From assembly GCF_014203125.1 (NCBI RefSeq), contig NZ_JACHIH010000023.1, positions 1-64,000 on the forward strand: a stretch of 64,000 nt of DNA, written 5' to 3'. The number at the start of each line of letters is the position of its first letter. Positions within the stretch are counted from its first letter, which is position 1. The notes beneath the pieces are model-generated. The model had not been told where the DNA came from and did no database searches. It saw only the letters and a list, made by a program, of their open reading frames with translations. The stretch is from Rhodopseudomonas rhenobacensis (lineage in GTDB: Bacteria > Pseudomonadota > Alphaproteobacteria > Rhizobiales > Xanthobacteraceae). Positions 37,860 to 46,939 of this stretch are shown here, piece by piece. A program made the position numbers and the translations under genes.

Positions 37860-37906
37860 TGCATCGCAACATAGATGGTGCAGTGCGTCATTCACATTTG
37901 CGTGAA
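37860..37906. promoter_or_regulatory. Inverted repeats upstream of the phasin gene
   Basis: TGCATCGCA (37860-37868) is a TGC-N3-GCA dyad, resembling the TGC-rich sites bound by PhaR repressors of phasin genes. TTCAC-N6-GTGAA (37891-37906) is a second dyad. Both lie ~90-130 bp upstream of the phasin start, between it and the PhaE-like gene. The PhaR link is inferred. Confidence 0.3.
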
Positions 37907-37968
37907 ATCCATCCACGATGCACGCAATGGCAATGTTGCGCTCCGGCCCCCTTTGTGGCCGCGCGCGC

Positions 37969-38334
37969 TCAGGCCGAACGGTTGGGCGGCCGTTTGCGAG
38001 GCGGCGGTTTCGCCGCCGGCGGCAACGGAGGTTCAGGATGCGCCTGCATCTGGCGCAGCAGCTGCGTGATTTCATGCAGCTGGGTTTCGATCGCCTCGAG
38101 CCGGGCGCCGAAATCGGTGAGCTGGGCGCGGCTCGGCATGTTGAGGCCGACCAGATAGCGCTCCATCAGCTCGCCGACCTGCTTCTGCGCCTCCGCGGAG
38201 ACGCCGCCGACGTCGGTGATCACTTTGTTGAATTCGGGCGACGTCAACGCCTGATTGGCGAAAGATTGGAATCCCTTTGACATCTCGCCGAGCATGGTGC
38301 GCCACAATTCGGTCGGGTCGCTGGCTTTGGCCAT
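37969..38334 (-). CDS. PhaE/PhaM-like PHA granule or synthase-associated protein
   Basis: The protein has 121 residues from the ATG at 38334 (GGGAG upstream). The N-terminal part (ELWRTMLGEMSKGFQSFANQAL) is amphipathic. The C-terminal coiled coil (YLVGLNMPSRAQLTDFGARLEAIE) follows the pattern of PhaE/PhaM-type proteins that attach to PHA synthase, and the tail is Pro/Lys/Arg-rich. Its place directly upstream of the phasin gene on the same strand supports a role in PHA storage. The basic tail could bind DNA, as in PhaM. The family assignment is by eye. Confidence 0.65.
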   Translation of the reverse strand: MAKASDPTELWRTMLGEMSKGFQSFANQALTSPEFNKVITDVGGVSAEAQKQVGELMERYLVGLNMPSRAQLTDFGARLEAIETQLHEITQLLRQMQAHPEPPLPPAAKPPPRKRPPNRSA

Positions 38335-38493
38335 TCGCGGCTCCCTCGGTGGACGGCGGTGGCCCGTGAGCCCCTGTGGATCATTCGATACGGTTGTGCT
38401 GGCGCGGTCAATATCGTTGCGGTGGTGCGTCAGCACGCGGCTTCTGCGCGAGCCAGTCCTGCGTTAGATTTTCCGCGCAATCAGGAGGTATCG

Positions 38494-39408
38494 GTGACCG
38501 ACGTTCCGCATCAGCCGCCGCAACTCGCCAAGGCCAACGGTATCGAACTCTGCTACGAAATCTTCGGCGCCGCCGACGCCGAACCCTTGGTGCTGATCAT
38601 GGGGCTCGGCGCCCAGATGATCCTGTGGGACGATGAGTTCTGCCAACAGCTCGCGCACCGCGGCTTTCGGGTGATCCGTTTCGACAACCGCGACATCGGC
38701 CATTCCACGAAATTCGCCGGCGAAAAACGCCTCACCATGACCGAGCTGTTCAAGCAGCGCTTCCTGCACATTCCGATCGCAGCACCGTATCGGCTGCAGG
38801 ACATGGCCAACGACGTGGTCGGCCTGCTCGATGCGCTCGACATCGCGTCGGCGCATATCGTCGGCGCCTCGATGGGCGGCATGATCGCCCAGGAAATCGC
38901 GATCCTGCATCCGGAGCGGGTGCGAACGCTGACTTCGATCATGTCGACCACCGGCAATCCGCGGCTGCCCTACCCGACCCGCGAGGCCGCCGCGATGCTG
39001 ATGGCGCCGCCGCCGACCACGCGCGAGGCTTACATCGCGCGCTTCGCGCAGACCTGGAAGGTGCTGCGCGTCGGCCACTTTCCGCAGGACGAGGCCAAAG
39101 ACCGCGAGCGCGCCGAGCGCAGCTTCGCGCGCGGGCTCAATCCGGCCGGCGTGGCGCGGCAGCTCCGCGCGGTGCTGGCGTCGGGCAATCGCAAGCCGCG
39201 GCTGCGTCAGATCAAGGCGCCGACGCTGGTGATCCACGGCAGCGTCGACCCGCTGGTGCGCCCGGCGGCCGGCAAGGACACCGTGGCGTCGATCCCCGGC
39301 GCCAAGTGGCTGCTGATCGACGGCATGGGCCACGCCCTGCCGATGCCGATGTGGCGCACCATCATCGACGCGATCACCAAGCACGCGCTTGGGACAAAAG
39401 CGGGGTGA
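38494..39408 (+). CDS. Alpha/beta hydrolase
   Basis: The protein has 304 residues from the GTG at 38494, fixed by a perfect AGGAGG 5 nt upstream. It has the nucleophile elbow GASMGGM (~129-135), an oxyanion region LIMGLGAQMILWD, the acid in HGSVDPL and the His in GMGHALP. It is a serine hydrolase of the esterase/lactonase type. It is divergent from the PhaE-like gene across ~160 bp, which could mean a role with storage polyesters, but no depolymerase lipase box or signal peptide is seen. Confidence 0.85.
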   Translation: MTDVPHQPPQLAKANGIELCYEIFGAADAEPLVLIMGLGAQMILWDDEFCQQLAHRGFRVIRFDNRDIGHSTKFAGEKRLTMTELFKQRFLHIPIAAPYRLQDMANDVVGLLDALDIASAHIVGASMGGMIAQEIAILHPERVRTLTSIMSTTGNPRLPYPTREAAAMLMAPPPTTREAYIARFAQTWKVLRVGHFPQDEAKDRERAERSFARGLNPAGVARQLRAVLASGNRKPRLRQIKAPTLVIHGSVDPLVRPAAGKDTVASIPGAKWLLIDGMGHALPMPMWRTIIDAITKHALGTKAG

Positions 39409-39536
39409 TCCTGAGGCGCTCTCTGACCACGTCCTCGCAATGACGGGGGAGCGCCGAATATCATTGATCGGTTGTTCGGTCAGCCATTCCGGATGACGCG
39501 CTCGGCTTGCGTCAAGCGCTTCAGGCGACGCGTCTC

Positions 39537-40083
39537 GCGCCTGGGCCATCCATCGTCATGCAAATTCTCAAACAGCCACGTCCGATAACGATCAGCCCAC
39601 GCGCCGGCGTCCTCGCGCAAGATGTTGCGCGAGCGGGTCCAGGTCGTTTCCCCCTCGCCAGGTGAGGGGGACGGAGCGCCGCAAGGCGCAACCGTGATTG
39701 TGGGGCGCGGCCCGACGCTGCCGGCGAGGCAGCGGAGCGGACCGCGCACGCCTTGCGGCGCTCCATCGCGGGATTTGTCGACCCCAGGACCGTGCTTCCG
39801 GGGACAGGCGCGATGCACTCCGCACCGCCGATCCGGCGGGCTTTCCCCCGCCTTCACCTGTCCCGCGTCCAGCCAACCAGCAAGTGGCAGAGCCCCGTAG
39901 TAGGCCCGGACGGCGACCCGGGGCGTCCCGGGCTTGCGGGTGCGAACCGCGCGCGCAGGACACCGCATCCTCGCTCCGCCTCATGAGCGCCCTCGAGAAG
40001 CGCCCCTCGTGAGCGAGGACGCGGTGATAGTAAGCGACGGCGAAAACGCGGGGATTGCTATCCGCGCGTTTTTTTTGCGGGGT
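39537..40083 (-). repeat. Element D, copy 2 (inverted)
   Basis: This is the reverse complement of the element at 14380-14920, matching from the CGCGCGG-A-TAG end (40083) to the CCATCCATCG end (39537). A one-base insertion (GGGGG against GGGG) and scattered substitutions distinguish the copies. It lies between convergent hydrolase genes. Together with its flanks it explains the 813-bp gene-free gap at 39409-40221. Confidence 0.85.
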
Positions 40084-40087
40084 GCGT

Positions 40088-40180
40088 TGCCCTGGATTGC
40101 TTCGCCGCAAGAGTTCTTCGCAATGACGAGTTGAATGCCTGATTTCATTGATCGCTTTTTCAGTCAGACTCTCAGGATAA
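40088..40180. repeat. Element B, right half only
   Basis: It starts inside the inner stem (GCCCTGGATTGCTTCGCCGCAAG), runs to TCGCAATGAC at 40127 and continues with the tail GAATGCCTGATTTCATTGATCGC...CAGTCAGACTC. The left half is replaced by element D, so D either inserted into or recombined with a B element. Confidence 0.7.
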
Positions 40181-40221
40181 CGCCGAGGTTGGAGTTAATG
40201 CTGTATCACCGCCGATGGTGG

Positions 40222-41199
40222 TCAGCCGAACCGGCGGCGCCGCCATTCGATCAGCTTGGCGCTGACTTCATCTGGCTTCTCCTGCTGGGTCCAGTGGCCG
40301 CAGTCGCGCACCAGATATTTTTCCAGATCCGGCACCAGCTTTTCCATGCCGTCGGCGGCCGACGGCGGCAGCACCGCGTCGTCCTCGGCCATGATCATCA
40401 GCGACGGCACCCGCACGGTGAGATCGAGCTCGGCGGAGCGCTGCCAGTTGCGCGTCATGTTGCGATACCAGTTGATGCCGCCGGTGAAGCCGGTGGTGCT
40501 GTACGCATCGACGAACACCTGCTTTTCCTCCGGCGACAGGATCGGCTCGCGGGTGTCGCGGCTGGCGTCATAGGCCGCGACCATCTGCGGAAACGCCAGA
40601 TTGGGTTTCGCCGCGTCGCCGTCGGCGGCCGCGCTATCTTTGCGCGGCTGCGGCCTTTTCATGAAAACGTCGAAGGTCTGCTCCACCCGGCTGTCGAAGA
40701 TCTTGTCCGGCTCGCCCGTCCGATCCTGAAACTGCACGATGTACATGCTGTCGCCGAACCGCTTGCGCAGGATCGCGATCGGATCGACCGGCGGCCGCGC
40801 GGTGTGCGGGGTGTTGATGCCGACCACGCCCGCGACCCGGGTCGGATGCCGCAGCAGCATCTGCCAGACCACGAAGCCGCCCCAGTCGTGGCCGACGAAA
40901 ATCGCCTTGTCGATTTTGAGATGATCGAGCAGCCCGACCAGGTCGTCGGTGAGGTGCTCGATGTCGTAGGCCTCGATCGGCTCCGGCCGATCGGTGACGC
41001 CGAACCCGCGCTGGTCCGGCGCGATCACCCGGATGCCGGCCTCGCTGAGCGCCTTGATCTGGTGCCGCCAGGAAAACGCCAGCTCCGGCCAGCCGTGACA
41101 CAGCACCAGCGGCGGCGCGTCCGAGGCCGGGCCGGCCTCGTAGTAACCCATGCGGATTCCGTTGCTCGATGCAAATTGCAGCGGCGGCATCTCGATCAT
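40222..41199 (-). CDS. Epoxide hydrolase-like alpha/beta hydrolase
   Basis: The 325-residue protein has the epoxide-hydrolase/dehalogenase pattern: LCHGWPE (~32), nucleophile Asp in GHDWGG (~104), a cap domain with Tyr residues (INWYRNM), an acid in AEDDAV and the His in CGHWTQQEKP. Asp rather than Ser as nucleophile separates it from the two esterases nearby. It would add water to an epoxide, with unknown substrate. It is the downstream member of a minus-strand run that includes the lipase-like gene 52 bp upstream. Confidence 0.88.
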   Translation of the reverse strand: MIEMPPLQFASSNGIRMGYYEAGPASDAPPLVLCHGWPELAFSWRHQIKALSEAGIRVIAPDQRGFGVTDRPEPIEAYDIEHLTDDLVGLLDHLKIDKAIFVGHDWGGFVVWQMLLRHPTRVAGVVGINTPHTARPPVDPIAILRKRFGDSMYIVQFQDRTGEPDKIFDSRVEQTFDVFMKRPQPRKDSAAADGDAAKPNLAFPQMVAAYDASRDTREPILSPEEKQVFVDAYSTTGFTGGINWYRNMTRNWQRSAELDLTVRVPSLMIMAEDDAVLPPSAADGMEKLVPDLEKYLVRDCGHWTQQEKPDEVSAKLIEWRRRRFG

Positions 41200-41251
41200 C
41201 GCAACTCCTCCCGGCTCGGTTGTTTGGTCGCACCTTCAGGCGCGTGAGCGA

Positions 41252-42034
41252 TTACTTTGCCTGCGCAGCGGGCGCATACGCAATGGCAAAGGGACCGCCG
41301 CGACCAAATGGCTGAAAGCTGCCCTCCGGCTGCGCCAAGCGGTCGGCGACCGCCCACAGCACCGCGGCATTCACCGTGAGCCCGATGTGGCTGGCGAGAC
41401 AGACCTCGATATTCTCCGCGGTGGCCGACGGCTGCAACACGCTGGTGCGCCAGTTCACGATACCGTCGCCGCGCGAATAGATCGAGGTGGTCGGCACCGG
41501 CAGCGCGCCGGCCAAAGCCTGCAGATCCGCCGCCGCGACATTGTCGAGGCTTTCGCCGGACAGTCGTTCGTACACCCATCGGCCGTTGGTGGCGGTGAGA
41601 TCGCGCGCGAACGGGCTGCCGAGCGTGATGACGCTGCGTACCAGCTCCGGACGATGCAGCGCGAGATCGCGGGCATAGACGCCGCCGAGGCTCCAGCCGA
41701 CCAGGCTGACCTTGCGGCCGGTGAGATCGTGGATCCGGCGCAGCCGTTCGTCGAGCTTGGCGCGCATGGCATAGACGCCGCCGACGTTGCGGCCGAGCCC
41801 CCAGGCGAAGCTGTGGTAGCCGAGACGTTTCAGGAAGCGGCGGAGCAGCGCGGTGGACAGATCGCTCGCCAGCAGCCCCGGCAGCACCAGCACCGGATGG
41901 CCATCGCCCTTCGGCGCCTGCATCAGCACCGGCGCCAGCAGCAGGCTGGCGTTCAGCTCGAGCACGCTGCGCGCCTCGGCCAGCAACAGGCCGAGGCCGG
42001 GGGGACGGAGCGGCGGCGTCGATTGCGTGGGCAT
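41252..42034 (-). CDS. Lipase/esterase-like alpha/beta hydrolase
   Basis: The 260-residue protein contains the lipase-type stretch VLVLPGLLASDLST and the nucleophile motif GWSLGGVYARDLA (~114-126). It also has TLGSPFARD, the acid in SRGDGIV and the His in SHIGLTV. It resembles triacylglycerol lipase-type acyltransferases or PHA-associated esterases. No export signal is present, so it acts in the cytoplasm. It is preceded by the small DUF6489 gene at 21 nt and is likely in one transcript with it. Confidence 0.83.
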   Translation of the reverse strand: MPTQSTPPLRPPGLGLLLAEARSVLELNASLLLAPVLMQAPKGDGHPVLVLPGLLASDLSTALLRRFLKRLGYHSFAWGLGRNVGGVYAMRAKLDERLRRIHDLTGRKVSLVGWSLGGVYARDLALHRPELVRSVITLGSPFARDLTATNGRWVYERLSGESLDNVAAADLQALAGALPVPTTSIYSRGDGIVNWRTSVLQPSATAENIEVCLASHIGLTVNAAVLWAVADRLAQPEGSFQPFGRGGPFAIAYAPAAQAK

Positions 42035-42055
42035 CGCGCCTGATGAACCTCGCTG

Positions 42056-42307
42056 CTACTTCTTGTCTTTGGTCATGCCGCCGAGCCCGGTCATCGTCAC
42101 GAACATGTCTTGAAACCGCTCGGCGAGCTTCGGGTCGAAGGTGAACCAGCTCTGCATCAGCGCTTCGGGCGAGACCTTGTCGATGTTGGCCGTCATCTGT
42201 TGCTGCAGCTTGTCCATCACCGCAACCTGCATCGGCTGCACGTCGGGGAGACCGAAGAACTGCCGGGCTTCCAGTGGCGTGCAATCGATCTCGACATTGA
42301 CTTTCAT
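42056..42307 (-). CDS. DUF6489 family protein
   Basis: The 83-residue soluble protein contains MKVNVEIDCTPLEARQFFGLPDV and ends in a Gly/Lys tail (MTGLGGMTKDKK). This short family is common in alphaproteobacteria and often lies near PHA and lipase genes; its function is unknown. It may help a granule- or lipid-associated hydrolase, given the lipase gene directly downstream. Confidence 0.78.
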   Translation of the reverse strand: MKVNVEIDCTPLEARQFFGLPDVQPMQVAVMDKLQQQMTANIDKVSPEALMQSWFTFDPKLAERFQDMFVTMTGLGGMTKDKK

Positions 42308-42414
42308 TTCCGCTCCTGACTGCTTTGATCGCCGCTCTGCGAACCGGCCCGAACGGCGCGAGCAGTATCACCGCGACAACCGCCGCGATGCAAGTGATCT
42401 CAGATCCGCGCCGC

Positions 42415-43671
42415 TCAGGCGAAGCGTTCGACCGAGAACGGCTTGGGATCGGCGAACGGTTGTTCGCCAGTGATCAGCTCCGCCAGTAATCGCCCGGTGG
42501 CGGGGCCGAGCGTGAGACCATGATGCTGATGGCCGAAGTCGAACCATAATCCGGGGTGGCGCGGCGCGGCGCCGAGCACCGGCAGCATGTCGGGCAGGCA
42601 CGGCCGCGCGCCCATCCACGGCGTCGGCTCGATCGCCTCGCCGAGCGGGAACAGCTCGCGGGCGAGCGGCGTCGCGCGCGCGATCTGCACCGGCGACGGC
42701 GGCGCGTCACGGCGCGCGAACTCCGCGCCGGTGGTGAGGCGAATGCCTTTGTTCATCGGCGCCAGCAGATAGCCGCGGTCGGAATCCAGCACCGGATGAC
42801 CGAGCACGGCGTTGCCGCGCGGCACGAAGTGCTGGTGATAGCCGCGCTTGAAGCCAAGCGGGATGCGATAGCCGAGCTTGCGGAAGACGAGGTCGGACCA
42901 CGGCCCGAGCGCCACCACCACGTCGCGCGCGGCCACGCTCGTGCCATCGGCCAGCGCCAGCCGCCACAGTGCGCCATCCTGCTCCAACAGCCGCGCGTCG
43001 CCGTGACCGAACTGTCCGCCGTTACGCTGGAACAGCGCGGCGTAGGCTTTCACCAGCGCGCCGGGGTCGGGAATGAAGCCCGGCTCCGGCCAATGGATCG
43101 CGCCGGCAAAGCTCCCCGAGAGACTGGGCTCGCGCGCGGCGATCGCCTTGGCATCGAGCACCTCGCCATCGACGCCGTAAGCACGCGCGCGCTCCAGTTC
43201 GAGGAGGCTGCGCGCCATCGAGGCCTCGGAGCGGAACAGCTTGATCCAGCCGGTGCGGCGCAACAGCTGCGGCACGCCGGCCTGTTCGATCAGGGCTTCA
43301 TGCTCGGCGAGGCTGCGCCGGATCAGCGGCAGCGCCGCCATCGCGCTGTGCAGCGAGCGTTGCGGCGACGACGCCAGGAAGTAGCGGATCAGCCACGGCA
43401 GATACTCCGGCAGGCCGGACAATTGGTAGTGCACGTCGGTGGAGCGATTCAACGAATAGCGCAGGATATGGCGCAGATCGCGCGGAAAGATGTAGGGAAA
43501 CACCGAGGCGCATTCGATCAGCCCGGCATTGCCGTAGCTGGTTTCCTCGCCGGCCTGGTCGTGCTTGTCGACCAGCACCACCTCGCGGCCACGCTGCTGC
43601 AGATGCAGCGCGGCGCTGACGCCGACCACGCCGGCGCCGAGCACCAAAACATCGACTTTACGCTCGCTCAT
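42415..43671 (-). CDS. D-amino acid dehydrogenase-like FAD oxidoreductase
   Basis: The 418-residue DadA-family protein has the dinucleotide motif VLVLGAGVVGVSAALHL at the N-terminus and a Glu-Glu-Thr-Ser-Tyr-Gly-Asn-Ala flavin loop (EETSYGNAG). The C-terminal FAD motif is WFDFGHQHHGLTLGPATG. It would deaminate D-amino acids, passing electrons to the respiratory chain. Another amino acid oxidase activity (such as hydroxyproline) cannot be excluded. It stands alone, with no racemase gene next to it. Confidence 0.85.
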   Translation of the reverse strand: MSERKVDVLVLGAGVVGVSAALHLQQRGREVVLVDKHDQAGEETSYGNAGLIECASVFPYIFPRDLRHILRYSLNRSTDVHYQLSGLPEYLPWLIRYFLASSPQRSLHSAMAALPLIRRSLAEHEALIEQAGVPQLLRRTGWIKLFRSEASMARSLLELERARAYGVDGEVLDAKAIAAREPSLSGSFAGAIHWPEPGFIPDPGALVKAYAALFQRNGGQFGHGDARLLEQDGALWRLALADGTSVAARDVVVALGPWSDLVFRKLGYRIPLGFKRGYHQHFVPRGNAVLGHPVLDSDRGYLLAPMNKGIRLTTGAEFARRDAPPSPVQIARATPLARELFPLGEAIEPTPWMGARPCLPDMLPVLGAAPRHPGLWFDFGHQHHGLTLGPATGRLLAELITGEQPFADPKPFSVERFA

Positions 43672-43701
43672 GACATTCCCCGCCGACGGCGGACGTCACC
43701 C

Positions 43702-46700
43702 TCAGGTCGGGTTCAGTCCGAGCTCGGCGATTTCCTTGTTGCGGTCGGATTCCGCCTGCGCGCGGTGATCGGTGCCGATCGCCACATACACCGCCGGCAG
43801 CACGAACAGCGTGAACAACGTGCCGATCGACATCCCCGACACCACGACGAGGCCGATCGAGAACCGGCTGGCGGCGCCGGCGCCCGACGCGGTCAACAGC
43901 GGCAACAGGCCGGTGACCATGGCGGCCGTCGTCATCAGGATCGGCCGCAGCCGGACCCGCGCCGCCATTTCGATCGCCGAGCGTTTATCGAGCCCCTCTT
44001 TGAGCTGCAATTCGCGGGCGAACTCCACCATCAGGATGCCGTGCTTGCTGATCAGGCCGATCAGCGTCAACAGTCCGACCTGGGTGTAGATGTTGATGGT
44101 GGCGACGCCGAAGAACAACGGGATCAGCGCGCCCGAGATCGCCATCGGCACGCTGATCAGGATCACCAGCGGATCGCGCAGGCTTTCGAACTGCGCCGCC
44201 AGCACCAGGAAAATGATGATCAGCGCGAAGCCCATGGTGATCGCGAGCTGGTTGCCCTCCTGGACGTACTGCCGGGCGTCAGCCAGATAGTCGTGGCCGA
44301 AGCCGGACGGCAGGTTCTTGGCCTGCGTCTCCAGGAAGTCGACCGCCTGGCCGACGGTGACGCCGGGCATCGGCACCGCCTGGAAGGTGGCGGAGTTGAG
44401 CTGATTGTAATGCGTCAGCGCGTTGGGATCGGTGGCGGTCTCCACCGTCACCAGCGTCGACAGCGGCACCTGCTGGCCGGTCGCGGTGGGAACATAGTAA
44501 TTGTCCAGCGATTCCGGCGCCAGCCGCAGCGCGCGCGGCACCTGCGGGATCACCTGATAGGAGCGGCCCTCGAGGTTGAAGCGGTTGGTATAGTTGCCGC
44601 CGAGCAGTGTCGCCAGCGTACTGCCGATCGCGCTCATGTTGATGCCGAGATCGTTGGCCTTGTTGCGGTTGATCTTGACCCGCACCACCGGCTGATTGAA
44701 ATCGAGATCGCTGTCGGCGACGATGAACAACCCGCTCTTGCGCGCGGCGTCCTTCAGCTTGACCATTTCCTCATAGACCGACTGAAAGCCGTTGGTGGAG
44801 TTGATCACCATCTGGATCGGCAGACCGCCCGGCCCGCCCGGCAGCGCCGGCAGGTTGAAGGCGAAGGCGCTGACCCCCTCGATCTTGCTGAGGTCGGCCT
44901 GCACCAGCGGCTTCAGCTTGGTCGAGGAGCGGGTGCGCTCGTCCCACGGCTTCAGCAGCATGCCGGCGATGCCGTTGCTGGGACCCGAGGTGCCGTTGAT
45001 CACGAAGCGCAGATCGGTCTCCGGATATTTCGCGAACACCTTGTCGAGCTTGTCGCCGTAGAAATCGGTGTAGTCGATGTTGGCGTATTTCGGCGCCTTG
45101 ACCACCGCGAACAGGATGCCCTGGTCCTCTTCGGGCGCCAGCTCCTTGGACGTGTTCTGGTACAGAAAGCCGACCAGGAACAGGATCGCGACTGCGAACA
45201 GCGCGGTGACCGGACGATAGTCCAGCGAGCGGTCGAGCTGGCGGCCGTACCAGCGCGTGCAGGCGCTGAACACCGCGTCGACCTTCTTGCCGAACCAGCT
45301 CTGATCGTGCGGCCGCAGCAGCACCGAGCACATCATCGGCGACAGCGTCAACGCGATCACGCCGGACACGATCACGGAACCTGCGAGCGTAAAGGCGAAT
45401 TCGCGGAACAGCGAGCCGGTCAAGCCGCCGAGGAAGCCGATCGGCGCGTACACCGCCGCCAGCGTGATGGTCATCGAGATCACCGGGCCGACGATTTCAC
45501 GGGCACCTTGCAATGATGCTTGGACCGGACTCTTGCCCTCCTCCAGATGGCGATGGATGTTTTCCACCACCACGATGGCGTCGTCGACCACCAGACCGAT
45601 CGCCAGCACCATCGCCAGCAGCGTCAGCAGATTGATGCTGAAGCCCATCACCATCATCAGGCTGCAGACGCCGATCAGCGACAGCGGAATCGTGACCACC
45701 GGGATGATCACCGAGCGGAACGAGGCAAGGAACAGGAAGATCACCACCACGACGATGCCGATCGCCTCGATCAGCGTCTTTTCCACCTCATCGATCGAGG
45801 AGCGGATGAACTTGGTGGAATCATAGGCCACCTTCATCGTCAGCGACGGCGGCAGGTTGCGCTCGATCTCCGGGAACAGCTTGCGCACCCCGGTGACGAT
45901 GTTGAGCGGGTTGCCCTGCGGCGTCGCCTGCACGCCGATGAAGATCGCGTGTTCGCCGGAGAAGGCGACGCTGGCGTCGGTGCTCTGCGCGCTGAGCTCG
46001 ACGGTGGCGACGTCCTCCATCCGCACGAAGCCGCCGTCCTTGGCCTTCACCGTCATCCGCTTGAACTGCTCGACGTTCTGCAGGTCGGTGTTGGCGGTGA
46101 CGTTGGAGACGATGAAATAGCCCTTGGTCTGTCCCGCCGCGGACTGGAAGTTGTTGGCGCGGATCGCCGCCGCAATGTCATCCGGCGACACGCCGCGGCC
46201 CGCCATCCGCACCGGATCGAGCCAGATCCGCATCGCGAAGGTCTGGCCGCCGAGAATATCGGCGGAGGACACGCCGTCGACCGTCGACATGATCGGCTGC
46301 ACCACGCGGGTGAGATAGTCGGAAATCGCCGACCCCGACAGCTCGTCGCTGGCGAAGCCGATATACATCACCGCGGTGGTCTGGCCGGTGGATTTCAGGA
46401 TCACCGGGTCGTTGGCTTCCTTCGGGATCAGGTACTTGACCGAATTGACCTTGGACAGCACCTCGGTCAGCGCCTGGTTGGGGTCGACGTTGAGCTTGAT
46501 GTAGACCGAGATCAGGCTCTGGCCCTGGGTCGAGGACGAGGTCATGTAGTCGACGCCCTCGGCGGCGGCCACCGCCTGCTCGATCGGCGTGGTGATGAAG
46601 CCCTGCATCAGTTCGGGCGAGGCGCCCGGATAGGTGGTGGTGATGGTCACCACGGTGTTCGACAGCTTCGGATACTGCCGGATCGGCAGGCTGGTCGCCG

Positions 46701-46782
46701 CCTTGAAGCCGATCAGCAGGATCAGCAGGCTGACCACGAGCGACAGCACCGGCCGCTTGATGAAGATATCGGTGATAGCCAT
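43702..46782 (-). CDS. RND multidrug efflux pump inner-membrane transporter (AcrB/MexB type)
   Basis: The 1026-residue proton-driven pump has twelve membrane segments and two large periplasmic loops. The conserved TM4 stretch GLVVDDAIVVVENIHRHLEEG carries the paired Asp residues of the proton relay. FIKRPVLSLVVSLL is the typical N-terminus. It exports drugs or other amphiphiles with the adaptor encoded upstream; no outer-membrane TolC-type gene is in the cluster. Its start lies 157 bp after the adaptor stop, a gap holding a strong hairpin. Confidence 0.93.
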   Translation of the reverse strand: MAITDIFIKRPVLSLVVSLLILLIGFKAATSLPIRQYPKLSNTVVTITTTYPGASPELMQGFITTPIEQAVAAAEGVDYMTSSSTQGQSLISVYIKLNVDPNQALTEVLSKVNSVKYLIPKEANDPVILKSTGQTTAVMYIGFASDELSGSAISDYLTRVVQPIMSTVDGVSSADILGGQTFAMRIWLDPVRMAGRGVSPDDIAAAIRANNFQSAAGQTKGYFIVSNVTANTDLQNVEQFKRMTVKAKDGGFVRMEDVATVELSAQSTDASVAFSGEHAIFIGVQATPQGNPLNIVTGVRKLFPEIERNLPPSLTMKVAYDSTKFIRSSIDEVEKTLIEAIGIVVVVIFLFLASFRSVIIPVVTIPLSLIGVCSLMMVMGFSINLLTLLAMVLAIGLVVDDAIVVVENIHRHLEEGKSPVQASLQGAREIVGPVISMTITLAAVYAPIGFLGGLTGSLFREFAFTLAGSVIVSGVIALTLSPMMCSVLLRPHDQSWFGKKVDAVFSACTRWYGRQLDRSLDYRPVTALFAVAILFLVGFLYQNTSKELAPEEDQGILFAVVKAPKYANIDYTDFYGDKLDKVFAKYPETDLRFVINGTSGPSNGIAGMLLKPWDERTRSSTKLKPLVQADLSKIEGVSAFAFNLPALPGGPGGLPIQMVINSTNGFQSVYEEMVKLKDAARKSGLFIVADSDLDFNQPVVRVKINRNKANDLGINMSAIGSTLATLLGGNYTNRFNLEGRSYQVIPQVPRALRLAPESLDNYYVPTATGQQVPLSTLVTVETATDPNALTHYNQLNSATFQAVPMPGVTVGQAVDFLETQAKNLPSGFGHDYLADARQYVQEGNQLAITMGFALIIIFLVLAAQFESLRDPLVILISVPMAISGALIPLFFGVATINIYTQVGLLTLIGLISKHGILMVEFARELQLKEGLDKRSAIEMAARVRLRPILMTTAAMVTGLLPLLTASGAGAASRFSIGLVVVSGMSIGTLFTLFVLPAVYVAIGTDHRAQAESDRNKEIAELGLNPT

Positions 46783-46905
46783 CGCTGGTGCTCCTTAAGC
46801 GTCATCGGTCGAACCGGATCGGTCGGCCCGGCGACGCAGCATCGTGCTGGGAATCCGGCCACCGCTGACCGGCACCCGGATTGATCTCGTGTGGCTTGAT
46901 CGAGG

Positions 46906-46932
46906 CCGGACCAGGCGATCGGCCTGGTCCGG
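46906..46932 (-). other. Strong hairpin between adaptor and pump genes
   Basis: CCGGACCAGGC and GCCTGGTCCGG form a perfect 11-bp stem with a 5-nt loop, 7 nt past the adaptor stop and ~125 bp before the pump start. There is no T tract, so it is more likely an RNA-stability or attenuating structure than a full terminator. Confidence 0.55.
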
Positions 46933-46939
46933 GCCCGAG

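Noticed and set aside
42556-45516. Plus-strand frame of 986 codons opposite the DadA-like and RND genes
   Set aside because: It crosses two real genes on the other strand, is low-complexity (Arg, His, Gln, Asp) and shows no domain.
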